Shown: in pieces, positions 1 to 11,116 of the stretch
Layout of the letters: every line of letters starts with the position of its first letter
Position numbering within the stretch: the first letter of the stretch is position 1
Origin: Ovis canadensis
Taxonomy: Eukaryota; Chordata; Mammalia; Artiodactyla; Bovidae
NCBI RefSeq assembly: GCF_042477335.2
Contig: NC_091254.1
Coordinates: 95,755,501 to 95,819,500 of the forward strand
Length of the DNA: 64,000 bases
Reading direction: 5' to 3'
Notes under the pieces: model-generated
What the model was told of the DNA's origin: nothing
The model's database searches: none
The model's input: only the letters and a program-made list of their open reading frames with translations
Made by a program: the position numbers and the translations under genes

Positions 1-4
1 TGTA

Positions 5-160
5 CAGTGGGAGAGGACGAGATGGGTTGGATGGCATCACTGACTCAAGGGACACTGAGTTTGAGCACACTCTGGGAGATGGTAAAGGACAGGGAAGCCT
101 GGTGTGCTACAGCCCATGGACTGGTTAAGACTCAGACATGACTGCGTGAACAACAGCAGC
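5..160 (+). repeat. BovB LINE 3' end (5' truncated)
   Basis: Matches the last ~155 bases of BovB: the 'atggatggcatcactgac' stretch that encodes the C-terminus of the RT protein, then the 'acagggaagcctgg' block, then a degenerate tail ending in CAACAGCAG. It may continue to the left of the window. Frame is not maintained; a dead fragment. Confidence 0.85.
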
Positions 161-945
161 GGAAATGGCTTGTCTCTGCTCCAGGTTGTCTGGGGGCTCG
201 GTTGGGAAGGTTCAGTGGCAGAAAGCAGAAGGGGGACCACAACTCGATGGCCGGGGCATCATCTGGAAACTCAGCTACATCACCTACCTGTGGCCTGGGC
301 ACACCGTGGGGCCTCGTGCCAGCTCGGTGCTCCCAATGTCAGTGACCCAAGAGAACAAGTGAGGCAGAAACTACCCAAGCCTTTTCTCAATGTGACTTCC
401 AAAGTCATCCCATCACTTCTACTGTATTCTGTTTGTAACCATTGAGTCACCAGGGTTGGTGCAGATTTCAGGGGAAGAGGCCTCTTCCTGGGGGCTCACA
501 GAATGTGCAGGTGTGTTTAAAAATCATCACAATACCCTTTACGAATAAATGTTTCAAAGAACGTGTAATCAAAGTAGTGAGGCATTCTAGGTGGAAGATA
601 CTCTCAGGCTTCTGTCTGATTCTGAGTAAGATTTTGCAGCTCTCTAGCCCTCGCTGTCCTCAACTGCAGGATGAAGGGCTGTAAAGAGCCCTCGCTGTCC
701 TCAGGATGAAGGGCTGTACTAGGTAGGTCCCCAGCTCCTCTGCAGAGCTGTGGTTCTATAGATCTTCCTGTAACTGTAGCAACTGAAATGTTACAGGTTC
801 CAGTTTGAATTTTACAGCTGATGTTTATCGGTCACATTATTTTCTGTTGTCTTTCCAGTTTTAGAATATTTTTTTAAAGTCTTTCACTTATAGTATCTGC
901 TTGCTTTGCTTTGTGTAGAGTCTTTATTTATTTGCATCCTTCTTT
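161..945. other. Non-repetitive stretch with a short tandem duplication
   Basis: No gene or familiar repeat seen. The open frames here (up to 113 codons) begin inside the BovB tail or lack splice context, so I do not call them. 647-719 is annotated separately as a duplication. Confidence 0.5.
647..719. repeat. Local tandem duplication, ~35-40 bp unit, 2 copies
   Basis: Copy 1 (647-685) and copy 2 (688-719) share GCCCTCGCTGTCCTCA and AGGATGAAGGGCTGTA. Copy 1 carries five extra bases (ACTGC) between these blocks. High identity suggests a recent duplication or slippage event. Confidence 0.85.
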
Positions 946-1148
946 GGGGGTTTCCCTGGTGGCTCAGTGGTAAAGAAACCCCCATCAATGCAGGAGACAC
1001 GGGATCGATCCATAGGTTGGGGAAGATCCCCTGGAGAAGGAAATGGAAACCTACTCTGGTATTCTTGCCTGAGAAATCCCACGGACAGAGCCTGGTGGGC
1101 TACTGTCCATGGGGTTGCAAAGACATGACTTAGCAACTAAGCAACAAA
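946..1148 (+). repeat. Bov-tA SINE
   Basis: tRNA-like head (TTTCCCTGGTGGCTCAGTGG), degraded B-box region (GGGATCGATCC), then the A unit with AGATCCCCTGGAGAAGG and a tail CTAAGCAACAAAAG. Full length. It forms an inverted pair with the copy at 1191-1383. Confidence 0.93.
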
Positions 1149-1190
1149 AGTAAGTGTAATATTTACAAAAGTAGCCAATAAAACAAGAAC

Positions 1191-1383
1191 TGTTGTTGTT
1201 TATCACTGAGTCATGTCCGACTCTGTAAACAGCCAGGTTCCTCTGTCCATGGGATTTCCCAGCAAGAATGCTGGAGTAGGTAGTCAGTCCCTTCTCCAGG
1301 GGATCTTCCTGACCCCAGGACCGAACTCAGGCCTCCTGTATTGCAAGCAGATTCTTTACTGTCTGAGCCACCAGAAAAAGCCC
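1191..1383 (-). repeat. Bov-tA SINE (reverse)
   Basis: Reverse-strand copy: begins at its tail (TTGTTGTT), passes GGGGATCTTCCTGACC and ends at the head (TCTGAGCCACC). Separated by only ~42 bp from the plus-strand copy before it. Confidence 0.92.
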
Positions 1384-2246
1384 CTTATTTCCTCTTGTTC
1401 CTGCCTTTATCCCCCTCACCTGCATGGTTAATTTCTTCTTTCTCCTGGGTTACTTCGTCAATGTGCAAAGATACTGAATTAACTTCCATGGGGAAAAACA
1501 AAAATGCGAGTGCCTGCTTATGCACACTTTTCAAACAGCCTCTATTTCTTGTAGAAATAGCTTCACCCTTACTCCTTCCGCCCTGAACTCTCTTCAGCTG
1601 GAAGCCTCTACTGCAAGAGTGCTTGTCCATGTCACTGATGACCCCGAGCTCACAGAACCCAACCGTCCATTTGCAGTCTTGACCTTAGTCACCACTCACA
1701 TCCTGCCGTTCTCCTGAAAATACCGAACCGGCTCAGGGCATCGCACCCTCTCTCCCACTGGCCATTCCTTTGCATTCTCCGTCTGTTCCCCCAGGCCCTC
1801 TGATTATCTTGTCTCCCTTGGAGATCCCACAGGCTCTGCACACCAGCTGCATGCTCCTGAGCCTCCCAAACTTGTATTTCCAGCCTGACCTTTTCCCCCA
1901 AGGTTCAGACTTACATATCCAGCCACCTGCTTAATGTCTCCACTTGGAGAGGTCCTAAGAATTTCAACCAGAACCTGTTCAGAACCAAACTCCTGATTCC
2001 TGATGTTCCTTACAGAACCTTCATGCATCTCCAGTTCTTCCCACCTCAGCTGTTCCAGCCATAACCTCTTCCTCTCCTGTGTGTCCAGTCAAACACCAAG
2101 TCCTGTGAGCTCCAGCTCAGCTTCACAGCTTGAATCTAGTCCTGTGCTGGCTCACGTGGTCGGTTTTCCACACAGCTACAAAGGTGCTCATTTAAGTGAT
2201 GTGAATCAGAGCACGCTTCCTACATATAGAACCTTCATCAGCAGCT
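1384..2246. other. Non-repetitive stretch
   Basis: CT-rich on the plus strand. No exon-like structure, poly(A) pseudogene signature or repeat family recognised; the frames here are isolated. Confidence 0.4.
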
Positions 2247-2565
2247 GCTTCCCTAGTAGCTCAGTTGGTAAAGAATCTGCCTGCAATGCAGGAGACCCCG
2301 GTTCGATTCCTGGGTCAGGAAGATCCGCTGAAGAAGGGATAGACTACCCACCCTAGTATTCTTGGGCTTCCCCTGTGGCTCAGTTGGTAAAGAATCTGCC
2401 TGCAATGTGGGAGACCTGGGTTCCATCTCTGGGTTGGGAAGATCCTCTGGAGAAGGGAAAGGCTACCCACTCCAGTATTCTAGCCTGGAGAATTACATGG
2501 GCTGTATAGTCCATGGGGTCGCAAAGAGTCGGACAGGACCAAGCGACTTTCACTTTCACTTTCAT
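2247..2565 (+). repeat. Bov-tA SINE with duplicated tRNA head
   Basis: A first tRNA-like head plus partial A unit (2247-2361) is followed directly by a second head (GGCTTCCCCTGTGGCTCAG at ~2364) and a complete A unit, ending in the CACTTT repeat linker. This tandem-head layout recurs, truncated, at 4763-4915. Confidence 0.92.
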
Positions 2566-2639
2566 CCACCGCTGTAGAGAGCCCCCTGCCACTCTAAGCC
2601 TCTGACCGTGTGCTGGTTCGTCTCTGTCCAGTGCCTTGG

Positions 2640-3032
2640 CCTCCCCTCCCCGACCCGGTCCTGCCCCAGGGCCTTTGCACTGGCTGCTTCTCTACCCCCG
2701 ACCTTCACAGGTTTACGTCCTCTCGACCTCTGGGGCGCTGGGCATCCCATGTTCCCTCAGCTCCTTCCAGGCGTGCTGAGACCTCAGTCCTCTGATCGTG
2801 CTTGGTGAGATTCCTCTCGTGCCCCTCTTGCCTGCTCTCGCTCCGTCTTCCGCCTGTGTTCCTCCTGCTGATCACAGTTCCTTCATTGTTATGCCCGTGG
2901 CTTCAACAGAAGCTTCCAAAGGCAAGGCTCCCGTGCATCTCATTTATGCCGTGTTCTTTGTGCCTCAACGGTGCCCAGAACGTACTATTTGCTCAGTCAA
3001 GATTGGTTGAATGAACAAAGGAATGAATGAAT
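2640..3032 (+). repeat. L2 LINE 3' region
   Basis: Landmarks in the right order: CCCCAGGGCCTTTGCACTGG near 2666, a degraded middle, then GTGCCCAGAACGTAC and the terminal TTGAATGAA...GAATGAATGA at 3006-3032. An old mammalian remnant, strongly diverged. Confidence 0.75.
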
Positions 3033-4285
3033 AGAAATGCAGAAACAAGCCCGTGTTTATTTATAATTTTATTCTATTGATATAATGAAGGTGGTGTTAT
3101 ACAACAGCAAATAAATGATATTTATTGGTACTGGGATGATTAGCTAACTAACCACTTGGGAAAAAATAAATTTCATATCCTACCTGATTGTATATAAATA
3201 AATCAATAAATATAAGGTGAATTAAAGTCTTAAATTTAATGTTTTTATGTCTTATGCACACACACATTTTCTTTTTTATTCATATTTTAAATATTTTAAA
3301 GGTAAAAAATGAAACTGTATTAGTGCTTTAAGGATTTTTATTTTCTTACATGTATATTTTGGGTGACTGTCAAAATGTGACTCTGAGGGAAAAGTAGTAA
3401 GAGAAAATATTTCTAAATTTTAATAAATAAGAATTTAAAGAGTCTCATGATGAAAGTTTTATAAGAATGTTTAAAATTAAATGATCTGGTAAAAAGATTT
3501 CAACGCATGTTGTAAAGACCAAATAGCCTTAAAATATAAAAAGAGCTTATAAGTCAATAACGAAAGTGAATATCCCAGTAAGGAAAGGGCATAAATTTCA
3601 CTAAAGAATGAAAGACAAATATTAACTTTGTCACTATAATTAAAGACTCATACATTTAAACATTAAATGATTCTATACCGGTAGGGGAAAATGTAATCCT
3701 GCTCACTGCAAGTTTAAAATAGTGCAACTTTTCTGGACAATGATTTGCACTACTAAATTTTTTTTAAAAAATGCAAGCCAGTCAAGCTCAAATGTATACT
3801 TCTTGGAATTGTTTGTAATAGTTAAAAACAAGAATACAGCATAAATATTCAAAAAGAAGGAGGTTATAAGATAATGATATATATCCATATAATATATATC
3901 CAATGAAATAGAATGAAATCACCATGAATACTGATATAGATGTATAATATTCATATGGAAATACGTCATATATAGTAAAGAAATGGTTGAAAAACATTGA
4001 TAGTATTGTTCAATTTTTGTGTTTATGTTTATTATATGATAATCATAGCAAAATAAGTATGCTATTATAATAAAAATAGTATTATCAGTAGGAAAAATAG
4101 GAATTACTAAAGATTAATTTACAATTTTTAAATGAAATGAAATGTAAATAGGACATTTAAAAGGTAAGTAAAATATGAAAATTTATCATAAGTGCACAAG
4201 AGAAGAATACCAGTTGGTAACTGGAACATTTGCTTTATCTTTTTTCTACACACGTAATATAAAAATATGCTCTTGTTGAAAATAT
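3033..4285. other. AT-rich stretch with a decayed L1
   Basis: Low GC with no Bov-tA or CHR SINEs. Contains an apparent old L1 fragment (next entry) and short A/T runs. No coding potential seen. Confidence 0.5.
3480..4060 (+). repeat. Ancient L1 (L1M/HAL1-like) fragment
   Basis: The run from ~3790 to 3960 (GGAATTGTTTGTAATAG, then TATATCCATATAATA, then AATAGAATGAAATCACCATG) resembles the end of L1 ORF2 of old mammalian families. Highly diverged; boundaries approximate. Confidence 0.5.
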
Positions 4286-4495
4286 TCAAATGGTAAAGCA
4301 CTCACCTGGCACCGCAAGAGATGTAAGAGCTGTGGGTTCGACCCCTGGGTTGAGAAGATCCCCTGGAGAAGGGCATGGTAACTCACTCCAGTGTTCTTGC
4401 CTGGAGAACCCCATGGACAGAGGAGCCTGAGAAGCCCCAGTCCATAGGGCTGCAAAGAGGCGGATGCGACTGAAGCAGCTTAGCAGGCAGCACAC
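4286..4495 (+). repeat. Bov-tA SINE
   Basis: Head truncated at the first bases. GGGTTCGACCCCTGGG is a near-consensus B box. A unit complete; tail TTAGCAGGCAGCACAC. Confidence 0.9.
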
Positions 4496-4762
4496 ATGGA
4501 TAAGACAGTCTCCCTCAGTATTTTTTTCCCACAGAGATAATGTCTATTCTATTTGTTGCATATACCTCCAGATGTTTTCCTGTATTTATCAAATACATTA
4601 TTTGTTTACTTTTTAAAATGACTTAACCACATGTCTTAGGAGTTTGGGGCTGTCAATAAAGTAGAGATTTAACATGTTTTTTAAACACTACATAATATTC
4701 CAGAGCATGTGAACAGGATTGTTACTGAACTATTTTCCTTTAATAATTCTGTTTATTCACCC
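4496..4762. other. Non-repetitive AT-rich spacer
   Basis: Nothing recognised between the two Bov-tA copies. Confidence 0.4.
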
Positions 4763-4915
4763 GGGCTTCCCTCATAGCTCAGTTGATAAAGAATCTGCCT
4801 GCAATGCCGGAGTTCCTGGTTCAATTCCTGGGTTGGGAGGATCCCCTGGAGAAGGGACAGGCTACCCACTCCAGTATTCTTGAGCTTCCCTTGTGGTTCA
4901 GCTGGTAAAAATCCC
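4763..4915 (+). repeat. Bov-tA SINE, truncated tandem-head form
   Basis: One full tRNA-like head with partial A unit, then the first ~35 bases of a second head (GAGCTTCCCTTGTGG), ending abruptly at AAATCCC. The 3' A unit is missing. Confidence 0.88.
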
Positions 4916-5946
4916 AACAAAAAGTGTATGTGCCAACGGTGCAGCAAATCCTAGAGACCAATGACAGAAGGATGAAACAGTAGCCATTCTACTTGGTTAG
5001 TTCCACTTTGGGGCTGAATTGGAGGATCCAAGTTCTTCAAGTTCATTGTCTTTTACCAAAAAAAATTAAGGATTCTTTTTTCTCCAACCTCCTGGGAATG
5101 ACCTCTGCAAGATTCCTTCTCATACTAACCCTGCCTTGTTTAAACAGAATTCACCTCTCTGATCAGCAATACCACCAAGACAAATGCTGTTGGCTCATCA
5201 ACACTTTCTTTCTGGTTTTGCTGAATGGAGTGTGTGTTTCCGGAGGGAGACAGGGAGAAAGGCAGGAAGGATCTGAATAAGACTGGCAGCTTTAGTGGCC
5301 TTTGAAAGCCTGGCATTTGGCAGGCAACACCGCTTTAAAGATTCACCTGCATGATATCTGAAGGTCAGAACAAAGAGAGGCCATTCAGAACTTTAAGTCT
5401 ATGATTCTCTTATTTGCTTGGATAAGTATGGACTCCAGCTCCAGTTATTTTTAAATAACTGACATTTCTTGCTAGGGCTTAAGATGGTCTCATCGAGGCT
5501 GGTTCCACTCAATAGTGATAGGGTTAAAATGCAAAGTCATGCATGGGTAGAGTGAATTTATATCTGTGGGGAAAGTCATTATTATTTTTGCTTAAACAAG
5601 CTGTGTATCACACTGGGCACCACCACTGAGTCCGCAGTCATTTTATTTTAAACGTGGGCCTCTATGGTTGGTCGCCGAAGCTCTGCAGGCATGGGGGAGG
5701 GTGTGTGGGTGGGTTGCCCATGTGTGCCTTCACGAGCATTTATTTAGAAAACTTAGAGGTTGGAATAAAAGCAAAACTTTATCCCAGCTGAGAGGGAATA
5801 AGGTTGCTTCATTACTACTGCCCAGTCTGCGTTCTCATTGCCGGTTGGAACTCACTATAGGGACTTTCCTTTAAGCACAGTTGGTTACTTGCTAAGTTGT
5901 GTTTGACTCTTTCCACCCCAGTGAACATGTAAATAGCACTCTCCAT
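4916..5946. other. Non-repetitive stretch
   Basis: About 1 kb without recognisable young repeats. The longest open frame (4993-5280, 95 codons) has no domain, and I see no splice or promoter context for it. Function unknown. Confidence 0.4.
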
Positions 5947-5957
5947 ACCCTTCCCAA

Positions 5958-6170
5958 GGGGCTACTCTGGTGGCTTAGCGGTAAAGAACCTGCCTGCCAA
6001 TATAGGAGACCTGGGTTTAATCCCTGGGCTGGGGAGATCCCCTGGAGTGAGAAATGGCAATCCTCTCCAGTATTCTTGCCTGAGAAATCCCATGGACAGA
6101 GGAGCCTGGAGGGCTGCAGTCCATGGGGTCACAAAGAGTTGGACACAACTGAAGTGACTTAGCACAGCAC
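5958..6170 (+). repeat. Bov-tA SINE with perfect 11-bp target duplication
   Basis: Complete head and A unit ending TTAGCACAGCAC. Flanked by identical ACCCTTCCCAA at 5947-5957 and 6171-6181, which fixes both insertion edges. Confidence 0.95.
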
Positions 6171-6211
6171 ACCCTTCCCAAACCCCAACAGAATGACAGA
6201 AAACTCATTTT

Positions 6212-6397
6212 AGGGACTTCTCTGGTGGCCCAGCAGTTGCCTTCACCTTCCCGTGGAAGGGGTGCCGGCTCAATCCCTGGTTGGGGAGCTGAGATCCCAC
6301 ATGCCTTGTGGCCAAAAAGCCAAAACATACAACGGAAGCAATATGTAACAAATTCAGTGAAGACTTTAAAAATGGTCCACATTTAAAAAAAAAAAAA
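6212..6397 (+). repeat. CHR-type SINE
   Basis: Starts GGGACTTCTCTGGTGGCC, passes CTGAGATCCCACATGCC, TGGCCAAAAAGCC and AAGACTTTAAAAATGG, and ends in an A run. L1-type poly(A) tail. Confidence 0.9.
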
Positions 6398-6436
6398 TAT
6401 ATATATATATATATATACATACATATATGTATATTT
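6397..6436. repeat. (TA)n microsatellite in a SINE tail
   Basis: About ten TA units directly after the A run of the CHR element, then degenerate ACATATATGTATA. Looks like microsatellite growth seeded by the tail. Confidence 0.93.
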
Positions 6437-6556
6437 TTAAAGGAATGGAACAGAAATAAAGCACATGCTGTTATATGGAAAGAACAGAAGTCTTGATTTC
6501 AGGCAATCTGAAGTCATCAACCAAAAATGACTTGAATCAGTAAAGTTGCTTGAAAG

Positions 6557-6739
6557 AAAAGTGAAAGTGAAAGTCCCTCAGTCATGTCCGACTCTTTGCA
6601 GTCCATGGAATTCTCCAGGCCAGAACACTGGATTGGGTAGCCTATGCCTTCTCCAGGGGATCTTCCCACCCCAGGGATTGAACCCAGGTCTCCTGCATTG
6701 CAGGCGGATTCTTTACCAGCCGAGCCACCAGGGAAGTCT
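6557..6739 (-). repeat. Bov-tA SINE (reverse)
   Basis: Begins with the GTGAAA-repeat linker, then the reverse A unit (TCTCCAGGGGATCTTCCC) and head ending GAGCCACCAGGGAAGTC. A short deletion removes part of the A unit after CTCTTTGCA. Confidence 0.92.
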
Positions 6740-6947
6740 GTCCTCGTCCCATGTACTTTCTCGCTCGCCCCGAACCTCCCAACACCTTTTCTGTCCTCAG
6801 TCTCCTGTCCTCCTTTAGTTCAGGGGACACTAAAAGCAATCAGAAGAGAACCTCCAGAGGCTCCCATCGGCGTGCTTGCCCTCCTGTTCACATGAATATA
6901 CTCCCTTATGTATAGTCTGTCTTTTCCTCTGTTCACAGAACTGAACT

Positions 6948-6992
6948 GGGGCTTCCCTGGAGGCTCAGTGGTAAAGGACCCACCTGCCCGTG
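6948..6992 (+). repeat. Bov-tA head fragment
   Basis: Only the tRNA-like head remains (GGGGCTTCCCTGGAGGCTC to CCACCTGCCCG); identity is lost afterwards. Confidence 0.75.
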
Positions 6993-7093
6993 CCCTCCAA
7001 ACCATTCTTCCACTTGGCATCATCATGCTTCTACTCTACCAGATCGTCCCCATTAGCGGGAAAAAAAAAAAAAATCCATGTAAAAAAGACCTT

Positions 7094-7177
7094 GGGACTT
7101 CCCTGAGCGTCCAGTGACCAGGGCCAGAGCTCCATTCCTGGTCAGGGAACTAGATCCCACAAGCCACAACTGGGGGG

Positions 7178-7216
<39 letters not shown>

Positions 7217-7288
7217 TATCCCAGAAAAAGATACCCAGTGCCGCAACAAAGACCTGGGGCAGCCAAATAAATTTGTGTTTTAAGAAAA
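7094..7288 (+). repeat. CHR-type SINE with internal A/TA expansion
   Basis: GGGACTTCCCTGAGCG head, CAGGGAACTAGATCCCAC, then a 17-base A run and a (TA)n tract at about 7194-7219, followed by the CHR distal part (GCAACAAAGACCTGGGGC, AGCCAAATAAAT). The microsatellite sits inside the element. Confidence 0.88.
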
Positions 7289-7460
7289 GACCCCTTGATT
7301 CTGTGCACTCATTTGGCTGTGAGTCCATATTTCTGCCCATTTGCAGCAGGGCTTCCCAGAGTAGCTGTCTACACCCGCTGGGTGCCGTTCCTCCGTTCTC
7401 ATTCTCTCTCGAATACACTGGTAGGTCTGTGCTCCTGCCTGACTACCCAGCCTGCCATCG

Positions 7461-7770
7461 TTGTTTGGTCGCTCAGTCGCGTCTGACTCTCCGCGACCCC
7501 ATGGACTGCAGCACGCCAGGTTTCCCTGTCCTTCACCGTTTCCCGGAGTTTACTCAAACTCATGTCCATTGAGTCGGTGATACCATCCAACCATCTCATC
7601 CTCTGTCGTCCCCTTCTCCTCCTGCCGTCAATCTTCCCCAGCATCAAGGTCTTTTCCAAGGAGTCAGTTCTTCACATCAGGTGGCCAAAGTATTGGAGTT
7701 TCAGCTTTAGCATCAGTCCTTCCAATAAACATTCAGGGCCACTTTCCTTTAGGACTGACTGGTTGCTGCT
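7461..7770 (-). repeat. BovB LINE 3' end (reverse, truncated)
   Basis: Reverse BovB from its 3' terminus (TTGTTTGGTCGCTCAGTCGC) through GGTGGCCAAAGTATTGGAG to GGACTGACTGGTTG. On the minus strand a frame of 86 codons retains the C-terminal BovB protein motif [12 protein letters not shown]; the rest of the RT is absent. Confidence 0.92.
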
Positions 7771-8457
7771 ATCATTAAGCTCTGAGTGCGATTCATGTTG
7801 CTAAACCCACGTGGACGGTGGCCCCTGCCCTAGTGACATGGGCATAGATAGCCTCAAGGTAGGACAGACCGTGCGTATCTCTATCCCGAGCCTCCCTGGG
7901 GGCTCATCTCAAGGGATTCTCGCTTAGCTTTTCCTCCTGCTCTGTCCCACTTCCGGTACTAACCCTGACCCTTCTCCCAAGGTCACTCTCTAAATATGCC
8001 TGCTGAGCAGAATATGCCTCTCTCAGGCTCAGCTCCTAGCAACCCAAGCCAAGAGAGCTCCTCTGTGCTCATCGCTGGGTGTTGAGAGCAAAACTGTCCA
8101 CATCTGTGTCAAATAGGAGACTTCCCTGTCCCTGTTAACCTTTGCCGAGATTCCACTCTGTCATGCGTCTGATACTTTCGGAGCTAAATGTTCTGCTTAA
8201 TTCCTCTGTCTCCCTGACCTAGTTTCACTCAGATAATAGCTTGCTATGAGAATTGTAACTAGCCTCTAGCACAGTGTCCAATAATTAACACAGATCTGGC
8301 AACAGAAGACGTCCAATACATATTTCTGAATGAAGCAGAAATTTGGCCCTCTGATGGGACGTTGTCCATTTGCCTCATATTGTCAGCATTCTAGCAGGTA
8401 TCTTCTGCCCTGTAAGGGCTGGATCTTTGAGTAAATGCTGACTTCTGCTTCCATAGA
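7771..8457. other. Non-repetitive stretch, possible L2 remnant
   Basis: 8130-8337 vaguely follows an L2 3' end (CTCTAGCACAGTGTCC, then TATTTCTGAATGAAGC). Otherwise unassigned. No coding evidence. Confidence 0.4.
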
Positions 8458-8660
8458 GAGTGTGAAAGTTGTGTCCGACTCTGCACAACCCCTATGGACT
8501 GTAGCCCACCAGGCTCCTCTCTCCATGGAATTCTCCAGGCAGGAATACTGGAGTGGGCTGCCATTCCCTTCTCCAGGGGATCTTCCCGACCCCAGGGATC
8601 GAGCCCAGGTTTCTTGCATTGGAAGCAGATTCTTTACTGTCTGAGCTACCAGGGAAGCCC
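8458..8660 (-). repeat. Bov-tA SINE (reverse)
   Basis: Complete reverse copy from AGTTGTGTCCGACTCTG to CTGAGCTACCAGGGAAGCCC, with few substitutions. Confidence 0.94.
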
Positions 8661-8810
8661 ACAGAAGCAGGACATAAACTGAAAAGACAAAATTCTCTTC
8701 TAAAGGATAAGCTCCTTGAGAATGCATAAAGAATCTAGCGCAGATGTCTTCACAAAGCAGTCTGTTAGCAAATAACACTTCAGAATCTCCAAGAACCTTG
8801 TGGTTGGAGC

Positions 8811-8986
8811 TGCTTATTTATTTTATATTTATTTATCTGACTGCCTGGGGCCTTAGTTGGGTGCACAGGACTTCTCTAATTGTGCCCTGGGGAATGTGGA
8901 CTCGTGGTTCCCTGACTAGGGACCAAGCTCTCGCCCCCTGCTTTGGAAGTGCAGAGTCTTAACCACTGGACTGTCAGGCAATCCCC
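8811..8986 (-). repeat. CHR-type SINE (reverse)
   Basis: Begins with a T-rich tail (TTATTTATTTTATATTTATT) and runs through TTCCCTGACTAGGGACC to GTCTTAACCACTGGACTG, the reversed CHR head. Confidence 0.88.
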
Positions 8987-8989
8987 CAG

Positions 8990-9150
8990 TAGATAACTTG
9001 ATTGCAGGCTTATCAGAGACCTTGAGGCAGAAGAACCAGCTGAGCTCTACCTGGACTCCTGACCCAGAAAAAATTATGAGAATAAATGCTGTTCTAAGCC
9101 ACCACATTTCAGGGTAATGAGTTACTCATCAGTAGAAACTAACACTCCAT
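8990..9150 (+). repeat. Old eutherian interspersed repeat, family not resolved
   Basis: GAATAAATGCTGTTCTAAGCC, then CACCACATTTCAGGG and AGTAGAAACTAACAC follow a familiar mammalian repeat 3' end (consensus ends roughly in a 'taagccactaagtttgtgg' block). I cannot assign the family confidently by eye. Confidence 0.45.
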
Positions 9151-9293
9151 AAGGTTGTCAGATGCATCTGCTTCTAGGGAATCATTTGGATGTAAGGGAA
9201 ATATGATCAGAAGTCATTCTGAGCAGAAAGTTATGGGAAAGAGCAGAGATGTGACTGGACATTGATTAAAAACCAATGTCAGTTTATAAACTC

Positions 9294-9498
9294 TGTGTGT
9301 GTGTGTGTCTGTGTGCTAAGTCGTGTCTGACTCTGTGACCGTATGGACCGCAGCCCTCCAGACTCCTCTGTCCATGGGATTCTCCAGGCAAGAATCCTGG
9401 AATGGATTGCCATTGCCTTCTCCAGGGGTCTTCCCCACCCAGGCATGGAACTTGCATCTCCTGCATTGCAGGTAGATTCTGAGCCACCAGGGAAGCCC
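9294..9498 (-). repeat. Bov-tA SINE (reverse) with GT tract at its tail
   Basis: A ~20-base GT-rich tract (9294-9316) abuts the tail; then GCTAAGTCGTGTCTGACTC through the reverse A unit to GAGCCACCAGGGAAGCCC. A 7-8 base gap removes part of 'attctttaccgtct'. Confidence 0.92.
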
Positions 9499-10254
9499 TA
9501 GCTTACAAACGAGTTTGTAAGAAAACCAGAAGTACTCCAGTGTTGACAAAAATTATCCCTTTTTAGTAGCCAAGTAATCATACCATGTATTCTAAGTTTT
9601 ACTTAATGAACAAGGAGATTCTTGAGGTTTTACTCGCCTGGACAAGCGCAGTGGTTTGTTCATAGAACCTAAGAGTTTTCCTGGACAAATGCTGTAAACT
9701 TTTTAAAACTGCATATTATCAATATTCTTTGAATTGTTTTTCTTCCCCTTAAATATGTGCTAACCTTTTGACTGTAGCTGCACTTTTTCCTTCTCTGCTG
9801 GCAATCAGGATGTCCTGGCTTCCATATTTGATTGTATGCGGCCCCTTCTTCCCTGAGGACCAGAGGGAGAATCTCAGAGGAGCTTCATAGTCTGCGGACT
9901 TTTTCTTACAGGGCTACAAAATAAGGGGATGAGGGAAATATCCTTTATTGAACTGAGTTGATAACATGTCAAGACAAGTTACAGACTGAGACTGTTCAAG
10001 TGAAAAAATGAGCAAGTATGATAATCTTATTAGTGAGCTCAGCTTTGTTTATTATTTATAAATGTAGGGACAGAATAATTTTCTTTGTTGTGATGTGGGT
10101 CAGGGTGGTGATCGTCTTATGGAAAACAAATCTCTTTTGCAAGCCAGCTTGCTGTAGAGTACTTAGGCATGCTTTTCTTTTCATTTTTAAATTTTTTATT
10201 TAAATGTTTTAAATTTTAATTAAATTTTTTTTAAATTTTTTTAAATTGAAGTTT
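9499..10254. other. Non-repetitive stretch ending in an A/T-rich tract
   Basis: No gene recognised. 10185-10254 is alternating T and A runs, which probably include the decayed tail of the reversed CHR element that follows. Confidence 0.4.
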
Positions 10255-10558
10255 TTTTTTTACTTTTGACTGCACTGGGTCTTCTTCACTGCCGTGTGAA
10301 GGCTTTCCTAGTTTCGAGAAATGGTGCTCCAGCTTCTCACGGCAGAGACTTCTCTCGTGGAGCACAGTCTAGGTGCGCCGGCTTCAGTACTGGGGCATAG
10401 TAGCTGTGGTGTTCCGCCTCTAAAGCTCAGGCTCAGTAGTTGGAGCACAAGGACTTAGTAGCTCTGGGGCATGTGGGATCTTCCCCGACCAGGGACTGAA
10501 CCCATGTCCCCTGCATCAGCAGGCAGATTCTTATCTACTACGCCAGCAGGGAAGCCCC
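10255..10558 (-). repeat. CHR-type SINE, long form (reverse)
   Basis: TTTTGACTGCACTGGGTCTTC, the internal GTAGCTGTGG / GGAGCACAAG blocks typical of the longer CHR subfamily, then GACCAGGGACTGAACCC and the head ending CAGCAGGGAAGCCCC. Confidence 0.85.
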
Positions 10559-11116
10559 AGGCATGGTTTTTAATGAGATTCATGGAAATTATGCAAGATT
10601 CAGAGCTAGCTTCTTATGCAAACTACCCTGTGCAGGGCAGGAGATCTGACATCCCAGGCTTCCAGCCTCCTCAGTGCCAGCAGCTCCCCTTTCATAACTG
10701 TGACAATCGGAAATACTCCCACAAATCTTTAAAACTCCCTTCTGAGTGATGGCATCCCTATTGAAAAATCACTGCTCCATTGTCCTGTCAGCTCAGCTGT
10801 CAATACAAACTCTGCCGTGTGTAGCATGGACTTGAGCAGGACTCCACCCTCAGCTGGGGAAGGGAGCGTAGGCCTTAGCCCATGTTCATCTGATGACAAC
10901 TGTTGGTTCAGGATACACGGCCCAATCAGAGCTGAAGACACAGATGGAGCTTTTGCTCAATATCTGCAGAAAGAGGCTGCGGGCTTCCCCGCCTACTTGA
11001 ATGACAGGGGCTGTGGGTGTGGAGCGGCTGCAAGCACTTTGCATCTTGTAGACTCAACCCCGTGGAATGCATATTTGGCTCTGGTTCCCTGTAGACGCTT
11101 GTTCTTAGAAGGAAAG
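10559..11116. other. Non-repetitive stretch
   Basis: A 101-codon frame (10817-11122) overlaps the start of the following BovB and shows no recognised domain; I treat it as chance. Confidence 0.4.
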
